A stretch of 64,000 nt of DNA from Symsagittifera roscoffensis (taxonomy: Eukaryota > Xenacoelomorpha > Acoela > Convolutidae). The number at the start of each line of letters is the position of its first letter. The stretch's first letter is position 1. This document shows, one piece after another, positions 24,601-35,639 of this stretch. The notes under the pieces are model-generated. The model had not been told where the DNA came from, made no database searches, and worked only from the letters and a program-made list of their open reading frames with translations. Location: positions 12,237,579-12,301,578 of the forward strand of contig NC_087065.1 in NCBI RefSeq assembly GCF_963678635.1. Reading direction: 5' to 3'. The translations under genes and the position numbers were made by a program.

Positions 24601-27600
24601 CTTCCTTTTAACAAAAATGTAGTTGAACTAAAAAGGTCAAACCAAGAAACCGAAAATTTGAGCCTGTAAAAATATTTCCTGAGCAAATAACGAAAAAAAA
24701 TCATCGCGATATATAGAAGAAGCTAAACTACGTTCATAGACTCCATCAGAAAAACGAACCAAAATCCTTTTGCAAGAAAGCTGGTAAACCATGAGGCCAT
24801 TGTAATTACATCAAAACTACCAATTTTTTTTGCAAAAAGACTCCAGTACTGTGATGAGAACAAAAGCAAGGCCTCAAGGCTCAACCAAAAAAATTCTGCT
24901 ATTTGTCGTTCATGTCGAATTTGAACGCTAGAAACTGCAATTAACAAAGAGTGGAGAGAATTTCTTTGTCCGAGCGAGTGCCCTGTTCAACAGGCTACCA
25001 AAAAGAAGAAAAGAACCCTTAACACCTTTGGAGACATTTTAAAACAAATAAACAGCCAACTAACAGTTGGAAGAGAGTAATGAACGCAAGGAAACTGAAA
25101 AAAAACTGGCTTCTTTTTTCAAGAGAAATCAACTTTTGAATTTCGAAGAAAAAATAGATGGTCTTAAAGCTCTTTGAAGTTGTAGAACAATTTTTGATTG
25201 GACACTTTTCTTTGCTAAACTTATCAAAATTTGAGAAAACTGGATTAATACGTTTAACTTTTATTTCGCTGGGAAATCTGATAATTAATTTCCATTTTCG
25301 AAATCAGAAGTCGATCACGTTTTTCGTGACCTTTACACTTTCGCTGTTCGATAGTGGAGTTTGCCTTCATGTTAAGAATGGAAATGCATTGATCTCAAAA
25401 AAAAAATTACAATCAAGCCGCGAAAAATCAAAACTGAGCGTGAACAAATTTTAAGCCTTTTTCCTGAAAAAGCAAAAAAAAAACAAAAAAAATCAGCAAG
25501 ACCTATATAAGAGTCCTCACTATGTTCATTACTCTTAATAACGCACTGATCTCCGGAGATAATCAACAGAGAAAGTCAATCTCAGCAAAAGGAGAAATTC
25601 CTAGCCCACCGGCTTGAGCCCATAACATACGTTAACCTACCCCAGAAAAAGTTCACCGGTAAACTTTTCAATTTCGAGCTCAGGCCATTGATTATTTTCA
25701 GAGACGAAGTTGCACTTCGCATACGCAAGCAAAAGTATGACCAATAACGCTACTGGGAAAAACTGAATGAGTAAAACTTGGAGTCTACAAAATTTCTTAA
25801 GTGACGCACGCCAATTATGACGCATTAGCAATACCAGTCAATTTGAAAAAAAAATTACGAATTACCATGCCTCAATTAATAGAGCGGACGCATTCAACTT
25901 ATACGAAAGAGTTCGTTTAAAAACATCCGACCCTGCTCACGTTCGAACCCTTATTTTGTTGCTGGTGCCCTTCCCTACCTCTACGCTACAGATCCATGAT
26001 ACATTGAAGCTAAAGTGCTATTTGTAAGATTATAGTCTATATTAAAATTCTTAGCATTGGCTGTACTTAATAGCTAGTTATTGATCAAAAACCTCTTTTG
26101 CAAGAAAGCTTGTAAACCATGAAGCCATTGTAATTACATCAAACTATCAATTTTTGTTACAATTAATAAAAAAAGGCGTTTCTTCAAGAACTCTCAGCTT
26201 TTATAAGGCGGACTTCGAAACCATCTTGAGGGACATCGAAAATTAACATTACTGGGGAATATGCTGTGTAATTTTAGTGTTCTGATTTAGCTAGAGTATA
26301 TAAGGTTTGGAAAACAGTTCTTTAACACACTGCACCGTACGGAACAACTCTCTAAACTATCTCTCTGGATAAAACCAGAGACCTCCAAATATGCTTAGAA
26401 ATTGAATAGCTATAAAACAATATTCACAAAACCTAGACAAGATCAAAAACTACACGATAAAAGCAAAGAATTGTTAAATGAAGACAAAACTGAGGTTATA
26501 CTGTTCCTGGTGATAAAGGAGAGAACTGAGGGCATACGAATTAAGTTTAGCCGACACTAGATCAACGGATTTCTGAGTAATATAGCAGCTTTAAAACAAA
26601 TTTGATTCCTGTTTTTCTGAACGTCAAAGATGAATTTGCCAACAAACCTTACTCCGCGAGAACTTGTATTTTTAGGGCAATTCGAATAAAGGATGCGGTT
26701 TCGTGTTGGCTTCGCTTCGATAGAACTGACATAATTTTTTCCAGCAAATCAACTCACGAAACCGAGCTTCGCATAGCTTAATTTTTCTTACATTCGGCAT
26801 ATTACTATAGAGTGAGCATAGACAATCAGAAGGGTAATAATTGAAAAAAATGTTCCTTTCACTTCCTTTATCAAGTCTTATAAATAAACGCAAACAAGTT
26901 TTCAGTCTTTCCTATAAACGAAACTTCTCAAAAAAATGACAAAAGACCCAGAAGTAGCTTTAGAAGAAAAAGAGAATGCGGAGCTTCGCATCACTTGCGA
27001 TACCACAAAAATAGCATTGCAAGCTGGCAGAGAGGTGAGAAAAGGCCTTAAGTCCAAAGAAAACAGGAACATTTTCGAAGAAATCAAACAAAAAAACTAG
27101 TCAGGAATGATGTTTTATTTGCGGAAAACACGTCCAGAACCATTGGCCGAAAAAAACTGAGCCAAAATCATTTCAGCCGAAACTTTTTTAAACCTATACA
27201 AAAGAGGAAAATATATGAGGTCGAAGTAAATAGAATTACAAAATGCCAGAGTAAATGAAAACATAAAAAAAGTAACTAACAGGAAATTGCCCACAGCAAA
27301 AAAATCTAAGGTGTTGCAACTAAGCAAACAAGACGTGAGCAGACAAACAACAAGCGGAAGTTTTTTTTGAAACGAAAAATTCCAGGACCTTAACCGTCCA
27401 AGGCGTTATCGTTACCTCCAGAAGCTTAGAAATTTGAATTCATATGAACCAAGAGCCTGTGTTAAGCAAGTTAAAAAATCGAATAAAGTCTTATATACCG
27501 CTTAAAAAACGCTTGCTGATCGCAAGAGTAAAAAAAAACATTAATAAGCTTCCAAGAAAAACCTCTATATGGAAAACGATCTACAGGCCTCGAGCATCTA

Positions 27601-30600
27601 AGTCGACTGACCTTTACGTCTGTGCCACTGACTCATGAAGATTACAAACAATAGCCACTGATAAATTGCCAATACTATGCAGCAAACAGTCAACAGACTT
27701 TTGAAAAAATTCAACAACTGCAAATAAACAGATTAAAATACTAGCCTGCTTTTTAAAAGTCTCAAGTTTCAAAACAAACAGATGCTTTGAAGCTGTTCAA
27801 AGTTTTAGAACAACTTATGATTGACGCTTTTTTTGACAGTGGTGACACAAATTCACTTAACTCGTAAAACTTTTTTTCGCTGGGAAACCCGAAAAATAAA
27901 ATCGACTTTCGAACGTAGAAGTCGATCACGTTTTTCGAGACATTTACACTTTCGCTGTTCCATAGCGGAGTTCGCCTTCCTTTTAACAAAAATGTAGTTG
28001 AACTAAAAAAGTCAAACCAAGAAACCGAAAATTTGAGCCTGTAAAAATATTTCCTGAGCAAATAACGAAAAAAAATCATCGCGATATATAGAAGAAGCTA
28101 AACTACGTTCATAGACTCCATCAGAAAAACGAACCAAAATCCTTTTGCAAGAAAGCTGGTAAAACATAAGGCCAATGTAATTACATCAAAACTACCAATT
28201 ATTTTTTTTACAAAAAGAGGCGTTTCTTCAACAACCATAAGGCGGACTAGAAAAGCATCTTAAGGGACATCGAAAATTTACATTTTTGTGCAATATGCTG
28301 GAATGATTTCAATGTTCTGACTGAGCTAGAGTATATATGGCTAAAACATAGTGCCTCCAAACATTCCGAAGAAATTATATCGTTAAAAATCACAAACTAT
28401 TCAGGCAACTTTCTTTCTTCAGCCCTGTAGAAGATGAGCGGTGAGCAAATGTAAGCCTGCAAGTCAAGTACTTTGCAAGGTAAAACAAACTGGAGTATAT
28501 TCCATCTGCTGGAAAAAATCGCTTATGAGTCCAAGAAAAACTCAAAATCTGATAAAAATTACCAGCAGGTATCCATACTTTTAACGATAACAAAAACCTT
28601 GGAACGATCCCTTTCTATTTATTTGTAGAGACATCTGCAAACAATCTTCCACGATTCACACTAAGTGCTTTGACAAGGGCCAGTCATGCGCCACAACTGC
28701 TCAATTCATTGGATACATTTAAAAATAGACTATGAAAAAAGCTTTTGACAAGGAACGTTGATCGCGGTATCCTGTTATCGAAATTAACTAAGCTAAAGAG
28801 CAGAGGACTGAAAATCCAGCTTTTGATATCACAGTTGTCAAAAAAGAGAATTAAAATTGGTGACGCACTCTCCAGTCCTGTGATGAGAACAAAAGCAAGG
28901 CCTCACAGCTCAATAAAAAAATTTCTCCTATTTGTCGTTCACATCGAATTTGTACACTAGAAACTGCAACTATCAAAGAGTGGAGAGAATTTCTTTGTCC
29001 GAGCGAGTGCCCTGTTCAACAGGCTACGAAAAAGAAGAAAAGAACCCTTAACACCTTTGGAGACATTTTAAAACATATAAACAGCCAACTAACAGTTGGA
29101 AGAGAGTAATGAACGTAAGGAAACTGAAAAAAACTGGCTTCTTTTTTCAAGAGAAATCAACTTTTGAAAATCGAAGAAAAAATAGATGGTCTTAAAGCTC
29201 TTTGAAGTTGTAGGACAATTTATGATGGACACTTTACTTATCCCAATTTGAGAAAACTGGATTAATACGTTTAACTTTTATTTCGCTGGGAAATCTGATA
29301 ATTAATTTTCATTTTCGAAAACAGAAGTCGATCACGTTTTTCGTGACCTTTACACTTTCGCTGTTCGATAGTGGAGTTTGCCTTCATGTTAAGAATGGAA
29401 ATGCATTGAACTCAAAAAGAAATTACAATCAAGCCGCGAAAAATCAAAACTGAGCGTGAACAAATTTTAAGCCTTTTTCCTGAAAAAGCAAAAAAAAAAC
29501 AAAAAAAATCAGCAAGACCTATATAAGAGTCCTCACTATGTCCATTACTCTTAATAACGCACTGATCTCCGGAGATAATCAACAGAGAAAGTCAATCTCA
29601 GCAAAAGGAGAAATTCCTAGCCCACCGGCTTGAGCCCATAACATACATTAACCTACCCCAGAAAAAGTTCACAGGTAAACTTTTCAATTTCGAGCTCAGG
29701 CCATTGATTATTTTCAGAGACGAAGTTGCACTTCGCATACGCAAGCAAAAGTATGACCAATAACGCTACTGGGAAAAACCGAATGAGTAAAACTTGGAGT
29801 CTACAAAATTTCTTAAGTGACGCACGCCAATTATGACGCATTAGCAATACCAGTCAATTTGAAAATTTTTTTTACCAATTACCATGCCTCAATTAATAGA
29901 GCGGACGCACTTAACTTATACGAAAAAGTTCGTTTAAAAACATCCGACCCTGCTCACGTTCGAACCCTCTTATTTTGTTGCTGGTGCCCTTCCCTACCTC
30001 TACGCTACAGATCCATGATACATTGAAGCTAAAGTGCTATTTGTAAGATAATAGTCTATGTTAAAATTCTTAGCATTGGCTGTACTTAATAGCTAGTTAT
30101 TGATAAAAAATGAACGCGTTCAAAATGAACTCAATTTGCCGCAACAATATTTGCGTCGAAAAAATATTTGCGATTTAGATTGGAAAAAAACAGAATAGCC
30201 GAACTATTACAGTTCGCTCGCTAAAGCTTGCTTGTGCGAACATAGCTAACAGACAAAGAAGCAAACAATAAAAGTGTTTGTTAAAAAAACTTCAACTTTC
30301 GAATTTCAAAGAAATAATAGATGGTTTTACAAAAACTAATAAATCTAAAAAATTTCATATATTAACCAAATTTGAAAAAACTGGATCGATAAGTAAATTC
30401 TTCATTTTGCAGGGAAATATGAAAATTAAAATCCACTCGAAGCTAGAAATTGTTCTTTTTTTTGCAAATTTTAATCTTTTGCTGTTCGATAGTGGAGTTT
30501 GCCTTACTTTTAACAAAAGTATTACGCTGAACATTAAAAAATCAAAAGTAGAACCGCAAAAAAGTACACCTGAATCTGAAAAAACTTTAAGAATTTTCCT

Positions 30601-33600
30601 GAAAAAAAACTATCACGCCATATAAAGGGTCTAATTACGTCCACACTAAAACGGTCGCTTTTTACATAACCGTTTCTATGTACAAAAAGGAAATATTTTA
30701 TACAGTAAAGAAGCATATCAGCCGATCGTAAAACATTCCCTATCGCAAGCATAATAACAGCATAGCCAACAGACAGTTAGAGACGAGTAATGAACGGAAG
30801 TAAACAGAAAAAAAAAACTGGCTTCGTTGAAAAAAACATTAACTTTCGAATATCAAAGAAAAAAATAGATGCCCTTTAAGCTCTTTGAATTTCTAGAACA
30901 ATTTACGATTGGCACTTTTTTGATAACCCAACTTAAGAAAACTAGATCAATAGATAAAGTCTTTGTTCCGCTGGAAATCTAGTAATTAATTTCCGCTCCA
31001 TTTTCACGTTCGTATTTGGAGAGTGCTATTTACGTAACTTTCAGGTGATAAATTTAAATTGAACTCAAAAAGTGCATTTATACCTAAGCATAATGCATTA
31101 ATATGTATGAATGCACATCCGTAGTTATAAGCGCATTTTAAGACTTTTTCCTGAATAAAAAAAATGGATATACGCTTGACCACTATATTATGTTCGCATA
31201 TCTATTCACGTTCACGTAAGTTTGACAAAGAACCCGGCAGCAAAAAACGCGTTTTTATCGAGTGTTTATAGCTGAACTTTACTCAATAATGCTGAACTTC
31301 GCGAGGAATATAGCCACACGCATGTACGTAACTTTCAGCAGATGAACTTCAAATGAGCTAAAAAAAAGTGCATATACGTTTAGGCGCATTCATAAATGCA
31401 TTAATACTTATGAATGCACATCTGTAGTTATTAGAGCATTTTAAGACTTTTACCAGAAAAAAAAACACAAAAAATCACGAAGACCTATATAAGAGCCTTC
31501 AATACGTTTACTCTTAATAACGCCCTAAATATTTTCCGACGGGACTGGTTCAGTTCGAAAACAGAGATCTTTTGTGCCTGTACTAACTTAATATTTGGTG
31601 CACTTTATGAGGGTGCGCGTCTGTTCCTCGTTAGGAGTTAAAAACAAAAACTAAGCAAATTAGGACTCATAACTTACGGGTTTTTATTAGTGTGGAAGGT
31701 CAAAAGAGATGTAACACTTTTGATGTTATGTGGTGCTTCCCCAAGCCCCTCCTCCCAGAACTCAGGCTCGTCGCAAATTGTGCTAACTGCTGTTTTATCC
31801 CGCGGTAGAGACGGAATCGTGAAGAATTGTGATTTCTGCTGAATCATTCTAAGGGACAAAATGAATAAAAATCATGATTAATAAAAACTAGCGCGTACCG
31901 CACCTCCGGTACTTCTAATTTTTGACATATCACTAAAACCGCATACATTGTAAAAAGATCTGCATCCTTTGAGTGTAATCTTACAGCACCCAATTATAGG
32001 GTACAAAAATCAAATTTTGTAATGTTTTTTATATTCAAGTTCGTGAAGTCTTTTATATCTAGTCCTTTACAAAATTTCAAAATTACATCAAAAATGTCAC
32101 ATCTCGGAAACTAAAAGCAATTGAGCAGTCGCATTTGGACGCAAGATTTGCAGCTCTTGAGCGTTATCTCACAGTACCCAACTACATCGTTGGAATATTC
32201 AAACTTTGAGAAACTCCAAACTTAGTTTTCTAAAAACGTCATTTCTCAAATACTACAAAGATTTGAGCAGTATTACTTGGAGAGGAGATTTGCGATCACT
32301 GAGAGTACTATAACAGCCCCCAAGGGTTACGAAATTCAAATTTTGAAAAATAATTTCAAATATAAGTTTTCCGAAAATTTTTTGAAAAAATCACAAAAAA
32401 TGTCAAATATCGAAAGCCACAAAGATTTGAGCAATCACATTTGAAGGCAAAAATTGGAACCCCTGGTAGTACCCTTACAGAGCCCCACTGTAGAGATGAC
32501 AACTTCAAATTGTAAGAAATTTTTTATATCTAAGATCTTTGAACATTTAAAAAAAAGACCTACCAAACGCCACATCTTGGAAACCAAGAGCATTTGAGCA
32601 GTCGCATTTGGAGGCAAAAATTGCAACTTAGAACTCCCGAGTGTACCCTCACAGAATTTAACTACAAAGGATGGTAATTTCAAATCTTGAATTTTTTTTT
32701 TAAATATAAGTTTTCCAAAAAGAATCATAAAACACGTCATATCTCGATAACTACACAGATTAGAGTAGTCAAATTTGGAGGCAAAAATTGCAACGCCTAG
32801 TAGTACCCTTACAGATCCTCACTATAGATATTTCAAATTTTGTGAAATTTTTTACATCGAAGTTCTTTGAGCATTTAAAAAAAGTGACATAAGAAACGTC
32901 ACATCTCGGAAACTAAAAGGAAACGTGACGGTCAAAAAATGACCTACAAACGTCACATTTTGGAAACTAAAAGCATTTAAGCAGTCGTATTTGAACGCAA
33001 AATTTGCAACTTAGAACTCCTGAGCGTACCCTGACAGAACCTAACTACAAGGATGGTAATTTCAAATCGTGAGAATTTTATAAAATATAAGTTTTCCGAA
33101 AAAATACGAAAAGAAATCATAAAACACATCATATCTCGATAACTACACATATTAGAGCAGTCAAATTTGGAGGCAAAAAAATTGCAACGCCTGGTAGTAC
33201 CCTTACAGATCCTCTTAATAGAGATCAGAACTTCAAATTTTGTGAAATTTTTTTATGTCTAAGTTCTTTAGGCATTTAAAAAAAATAACATAAGAAACGT
33301 CATATTTCGAAAACTACAAGGATTTGAGCAGTCATATGTGGAGGCAAGAATGCTGACAGCACCCCACTACAGAGCTGGGAACTTCAAATTTTGTGAATTA
33401 CTTTTCAACTTCTGAAAACTTTCTGAAAAATCACAAAAAATCGTCGTATCTCGTAAACTGAGAAGATTTTGGCATTCATAATTGACAGCTCTGACAGCAT
33501 CCAACTCCTGAGTTGCTGATTTTAAACTCGGTGAAATAAACGCTGAACTTAAAATGGAAAAACGAAAAATAAAATCTTTACTATTGCAAAATACGATATA

Positions 33601-34891
33601 GCTTAAGCGTGCAAAAAATTCTTTCGTTAAAAATGCAAAAATAGTACGTTGAAAAAGCTTAAGCATGGCGATATAGTCAAGCAAGCATTTAAATATATGA
33701 TGATAGATTATCAGGCAGCAAGTCATATAACATATGTTCAATTTTTTTATAACCCAGTTTTTCTGCCAGCTAAGCCGGACAGATTTATTTATACTCCAAC
33801 AAATTATCTGAGGTTGAAGAAGGTATTAAAGAGCTTTTCACTTTTTCGTTGGATAAAAAAATGTAAAATGAGAAAAGGGGTGCTAATTTTCTGTCAATAT
33901 ATACAACTGCTTTGACCTACTTTTCAAGACTTGCCTCTTCGAACGGTTTCATGACTACTTGGCGACTTCGTCGGTTGATATTTCGTCTTCTGGCTTTTAA
34001 TGGAATTTCTGTGATATCATTTTTGTTCAAATCTATAACAGGAAAGTGTGCTGGTGCCAGTACTTTCGTTGCTTGAGAGTTTCCACGCACTACGTTAATC
34101 TTTGTCTGAACTCCGCTTATCTTGCTGCTTAGATCATCGAGTTGCGAGTTTAGTCCACTAAAAAAAAGAAGCAACATCACAGCGAGAGCCCCGAGTCGAT
34201 GACTCTCCTAGATGATATTTGGGTGATATGTTACAATAGACGGTAATTTTAACTACAGTGCATGTATTAAATTTGAGAACTGTGATGCATAATATAGTCA
34301 TTTCATTTTCAATCAATTGTTCATGCTGCTAAGATTGTTTTTGCATATACATTACTCTGCCAGATAAATGCTATTAAAAAATTCAAACTTTACACTTTTT
34401 GCCAAAAAAAATTGGCTTTTAAAATAAATTGTAAATACTGTGCGAAGTATAACGGTATGTAACTGCATCAGCAACCAATTTAAAAGCAAGTATAAATATT
34501 ACCAGTCAGTTTTAATAGTATCTTGAGACCCTTTCAATTAATATCTACCCTCATCGATTATTGCAATCATAAACCTTTCTACGCTATTTGTGTTTTTCAG
34601 TTTCTTACAACCCCCGGATGCATATAGTTTCACTCCTCAGGAGTGCAAAGCTTATTTTGGGTTTTAAAATTTATTTATTATTGCTTAGTTTTTCTGCTAG
34701 TTTCTGGATACTTGCATGAAAAATACTTACGTAACCCTTAAGTTGATTGTTTCAAAAACCAAGTTTGACAACGTTGACAATGCCTCCAATGAGTCCGCAA
34801 TGTGCACCATGGTATCTTCTCGTGGCAAGCCGTCTGGGACTAACGGCACCGCAACACCCTCTGCTGGGACACTCGTACCCACCGTCATCAT
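12490..34891 (-). CDS. WASHC1: WASH-family actin nucleation-promoting factor, seven exons
   Basis: WASH drives Arp2/3-dependent actin branching on endosomes within the WASH regulatory complex. My model joins seven minus-strand exons: 34731-34891, 33921-34157, 31678-31848, 14732-14849, 14408-14507, 13798-14177 and 12490-12684. All use GT-AG and the phases agree, giving 453 residues; human WASH1 is about 465. The order matches the family: N-terminal WAHD helices (VAVPLVPDGLPRED, then ISGVQTKINVVRG), an SVTSLLTFHT segment leading into NPYKKYD, a variable middle, a polyproline stretch, a WH2-like segment (RSALNKAL...ARLKKASERR) and a central motif (FMGELFKQVYRRRN). The acidic, Trp-containing end that binds Arp2/3 is absent: this reading ends MAGQERQDICFFLRGDNS. 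A GTCAGG donor after MAG could lead to a further exon that I did not find. Intron 3 is 16.8 kb of repeats. Confidence 0.9.
12930..13170. repeat. R2 repeat copy in WASH intron 6
   Basis: Contains the R2 core ('gtcgatcacg..gttcgtgacctttacactttcgctgtt') followed about 180 bases later by 'tatataagagcctgaac'. The same arrangement recurs about ten times in intron 3. Confidence 0.8.
13798..14177 (-). CDS. WASHC1: WASH exon 6 (polyproline and WH2 start)
   Basis: Acceptor CTTTTTCAG, donor GTAAGT at 13792-13797. It encodes VAIVPYSNRQD, SSIAPSAP, several proline runs and the beginning of the WH2 motif (DRSALNKALTD). The opposite strand is open for 137 codons only because it reads the proline codons as glycine. 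Confidence 0.9.
14408..14507 (-). CDS. WASHC1: WASH exon 5
   Basis: Acceptor TTGTTTAG, donor GTTAGT at 14402-14407. It encodes RLPNVAVEDRRYKP and ends in LELPDQLELT, corresponding to the Leu/Pro/Asp-rich stretch before the polyproline region. Confidence 0.82.
14732..14849 (-). CDS. WASHC1: WASH exon 4
   Basis: Encodes YKKYDMRNQARSRQ to NVLPEAPPSILE. Its first base completes the proline codon split after exon 3, restoring the NPYKKYD motif. Donor GTTGGT at 14726-14731. Confidence 0.88.
16308..20375. repeat. Higher-order segmental duplication, copy A
   Basis: Matches 26090-30105 in the same order and orientation with an offset of about 9.78 kb, falling to about 9.7 kb after a small deletion near 18.59-18.66 kb. 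Shared landmarks include 'gagtatataaggtttggaaaac' at 16514 and 26295 and the R1 core. Confidence 0.85.
19244..23312. repeat. About 1.84-kb tandem duplication, two full units and a partial third
   Basis: Units start at the phrase 'cgaatttgaacactagaaac' at 19244, 21077 and 22915. The first two are 1,833 and 1,838 bases and nearly identical across their length. The third stops within the R2 hairpin at about 23312 and switches to sequence matching 16.63 kb. Confidence 0.9.
26090..30105. repeat. Higher-order segmental duplication, copy B
   Basis: Copy B of the roughly 4-kb unit. A third, internally deleted version occupies about 22915-26089 and abuts B directly, so the domain looks like a tandem array of about 4-kb units carrying deletions and extra internal duplications. 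Confidence 0.85.
30110..31670. other. Degenerate repeat-derived sequence, no gene
   Basis: Contains a decayed R2-like segment at about 30440-30640 (tail 'ctgttcgatagtggagtttgcctt') and a further faint copy near 30.9-31.05 kb. A phrase around 'tatgaatgcacatc.gtagttat' occurs at about 31103 and 31418. No ORF is supportable. Confidence 0.6.
31678..31848 (-). CDS. WASHC1: WASH exon 3
   Basis: Acceptor CCCTTAG, donor GTAAGT at 31672-31677. It encodes EEGLGEAPHNIKSVTSLLTF, the conserved segment before the YKKY motif, which is completed by exon 4 across the large intron. Confidence 0.9.
31920..33510. repeat. Degenerate satellite, roughly 150-170-bp period, about ten units (WASH intron 2)
   Basis: Units carry the consensus idea 'cgtcacatctcggaaactaaaagcatttgagcag' - 'tcgcatttggaggcaaaaattgcaac' - '..taccctcacag' - 'ttcaaattttgtgaaat'. 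Cores occur at about 32094, 32250, 32400, 32568, 32736, 32896, 32958, 33128, 33298 and 33445. Two alternating variants ('ggaaactaaaagcatttgagcagtcgc' and 'gataactacacagattagagcagtcaa') hint at a two-unit higher-order repeat. Confidence 0.85.
33921..34157 (-). CDS. WASHC1: WASH exon 2 (WAHD core)
   Basis: Acceptor TTTTTTTTAG directly precedes 34157; donor GTAGGT is at 33915-33920. It encodes LNSQLDDLSSKISGVQTK followed by INVVRGNSQATKVLAPAHFP, matching the WASH segment with lysine-rich KIxxxxG and K-V-x-A-x-x-(F/Y)-P. The end is basic (KARRRNINRRSRQ). Confidence 0.9.
34590..34690 (-). pseudogene. 3'-end relic of the LRSA-type LINE
   Basis: The minus strand reads PKISFALLRSETICIRGL then a stop, closely matching the C-terminus of the LINE at 57.75 kb (KISFALLRSAILCIRGC). 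It is a heavily 5'-truncated insertion in WASH intron 1. Confidence 0.7.
34731..34891 (-). CDS. WASHC1: WASH exon 1 (N-terminal helices)
   Basis: Two consecutive ATGs at 34891 and 34888 begin the protein (MMTVGTS). An in-frame TAG lies three codons upstream, so the start is firm. It ends with donor GTAAGT at 34725-34730, leaving two bases of a codon. The DSLEALSTLSNLVFETIN stretch aligns with the N-terminal helix of WASH. Confidence 0.9.
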
Positions 34892-34912
34892 GTGGATCTA
34901 AAAAAATTACCT
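34892..34912 (-). promoter_or_regulatory. Splice-acceptor-like TTTTTTTAG 6 bases before the WASH start codon
   Basis: On the minus strand the sequence reads T-rich...TAG then six bases then ATG. It could be the acceptor of a 5' UTR intron or a spliced-leader trans-splice site. The window alone cannot distinguish these. Confidence 0.45.
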
Positions 34913-35018
34913 TTCTCTATATTTTGACTTGCAGCGAATAATTACACTAATATAAAACATATATCAAAAACTAAATTACAAAAAAACAGACTTTTCGTTA
35001 ATGCACGTCTTAGTATAC

Positions 35019-35087
35019 GCAATGTGCACCATGGTATCTTCTCGTGGCAAGCCGTCTGGGACTAACGGCACCGCAACACCCTCTGCT
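35019..35087. repeat. Exact 69-bp partial duplicate of WASH exon 1
   Basis: Identical to 34798-34866 in the same orientation and located just upstream of the gene's first exon. Both sides of it diverge immediately. Confidence 0.9.
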
Positions 35088-35089
35088 TT

Positions 35090-35466
35090 ATGCATTTTCA
35101 ATCAATATTGTCAAAGTTTATTCATTCCCATCTTTTCTTTAACAATTTTTATTCTATCTTCCTGTCTGCTGGACTCAAGCATTTCGAAATGTAGACTTTA
35201 TTTCTGTAGTTTTTTCAATAATGGAGCTTTGTTCATGATTTTCTGAACATTCAAGCGCTGGATGGAGTAACAATTATTGATCCGACGCGAGCTTCATTTT
35301 CTTTCTTTATGATACCAATTCTTTTGCAGTCTACTGTTTGATAATTTTCATCGATTTGATCAAAAGTATTACAAAGTTCATCCTTTTCATGTTCAATCAC
35401 TTTGAAATTTTTGTTCTCGTCTTCTTGTTTTGGGAATAAGTTCCTTAATACATTACATAAATACAT
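35090..35466 (-). pseudogene. LINE ORF1-type fragment, frameshifted
   Basis: The minus strand encodes HEKDELCNTFDQIDENYQ, DCKRIGIIKKENEARVGSII, then in another frame an ESSRQEDRIKIVKEKMG-like tail. The 'xxRIGxxxxxxxRxxxV' pattern is typical of LINE ORF1/gag-like proteins. A related stretch occurs on the plus strand at about 61440-61600. Confidence 0.6.
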
Positions 35467-35499
35467 CTACAAACTGAATATCAATAATTAAAAGAGAGA

Positions 35500-35580
35500 A
35501 GAAGAAATGCACTCGATAAGCACTCCTCAAAAGCGCGAAGCATATTTTCGTTCTTTTTTGGATGATTGATTTTGGGTATT
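35500..35580 (-). pseudogene. Second LRSA-type LINE C-terminal relic
   Basis: Minus-strand translation contains RTKICFALLRSAYRV, matching the RTKISFALLRSA end of the LINE at 57.75 kb. Only the extreme 3' coding end is present. Confidence 0.55.
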
Positions 35581-35639
35581 TGTCTTCTCTACGTTTTTTT
35601 TCTCTACGTTTTGTCCACATAGATGCACTTTCCAAAAAT

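Larger units (their letters stand above)
15000..30110. repeat. Nested intronic repeat domain (R1, R2 and higher-order units)
   Basis: The domain is a mosaic of two recurring modules. R1 is anchored on 'cttcgcatcacttgcgataccacaaaa', with copies at about 15247, 17204, 20863, 22702, 23885 and 26988. R2 is anchored on 'gtcgatcacgttttt', with copies at about 16086, 18138, 19629, 21471, 23300 (truncated), 24547, 25309, 27922 and 29327. Each full R2 carries a TCACG-T5-CGTGA hairpin and, about 170-190 bases on, a TATA-like 'tatataaga' or 'tatatagaaga'. Identity between many copies is high by eye. No recognisable transposase, RT or RNA gene is present, so it is either a non-autonomous element family or local duplication. 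Confidence 0.85.
14850..31677 (-). other. WASH intron 3, 16.8 kb
   Basis: Bounded by the exon 3 donor and the exon 4 acceptor (TTGTTTAG). It contains no gene I can support. Nearly all of it is built from the repeat families listed separately. Short ORFs in it recur because the DNA is duplicated. Confidence 0.85.

Noticed and set aside
32094-33480. CRISPR-like regular spacing of repeats
   Set aside because: Units are long, diverged and contiguous with no unique spacers, in eukaryotic intron sequence; it is a satellite.
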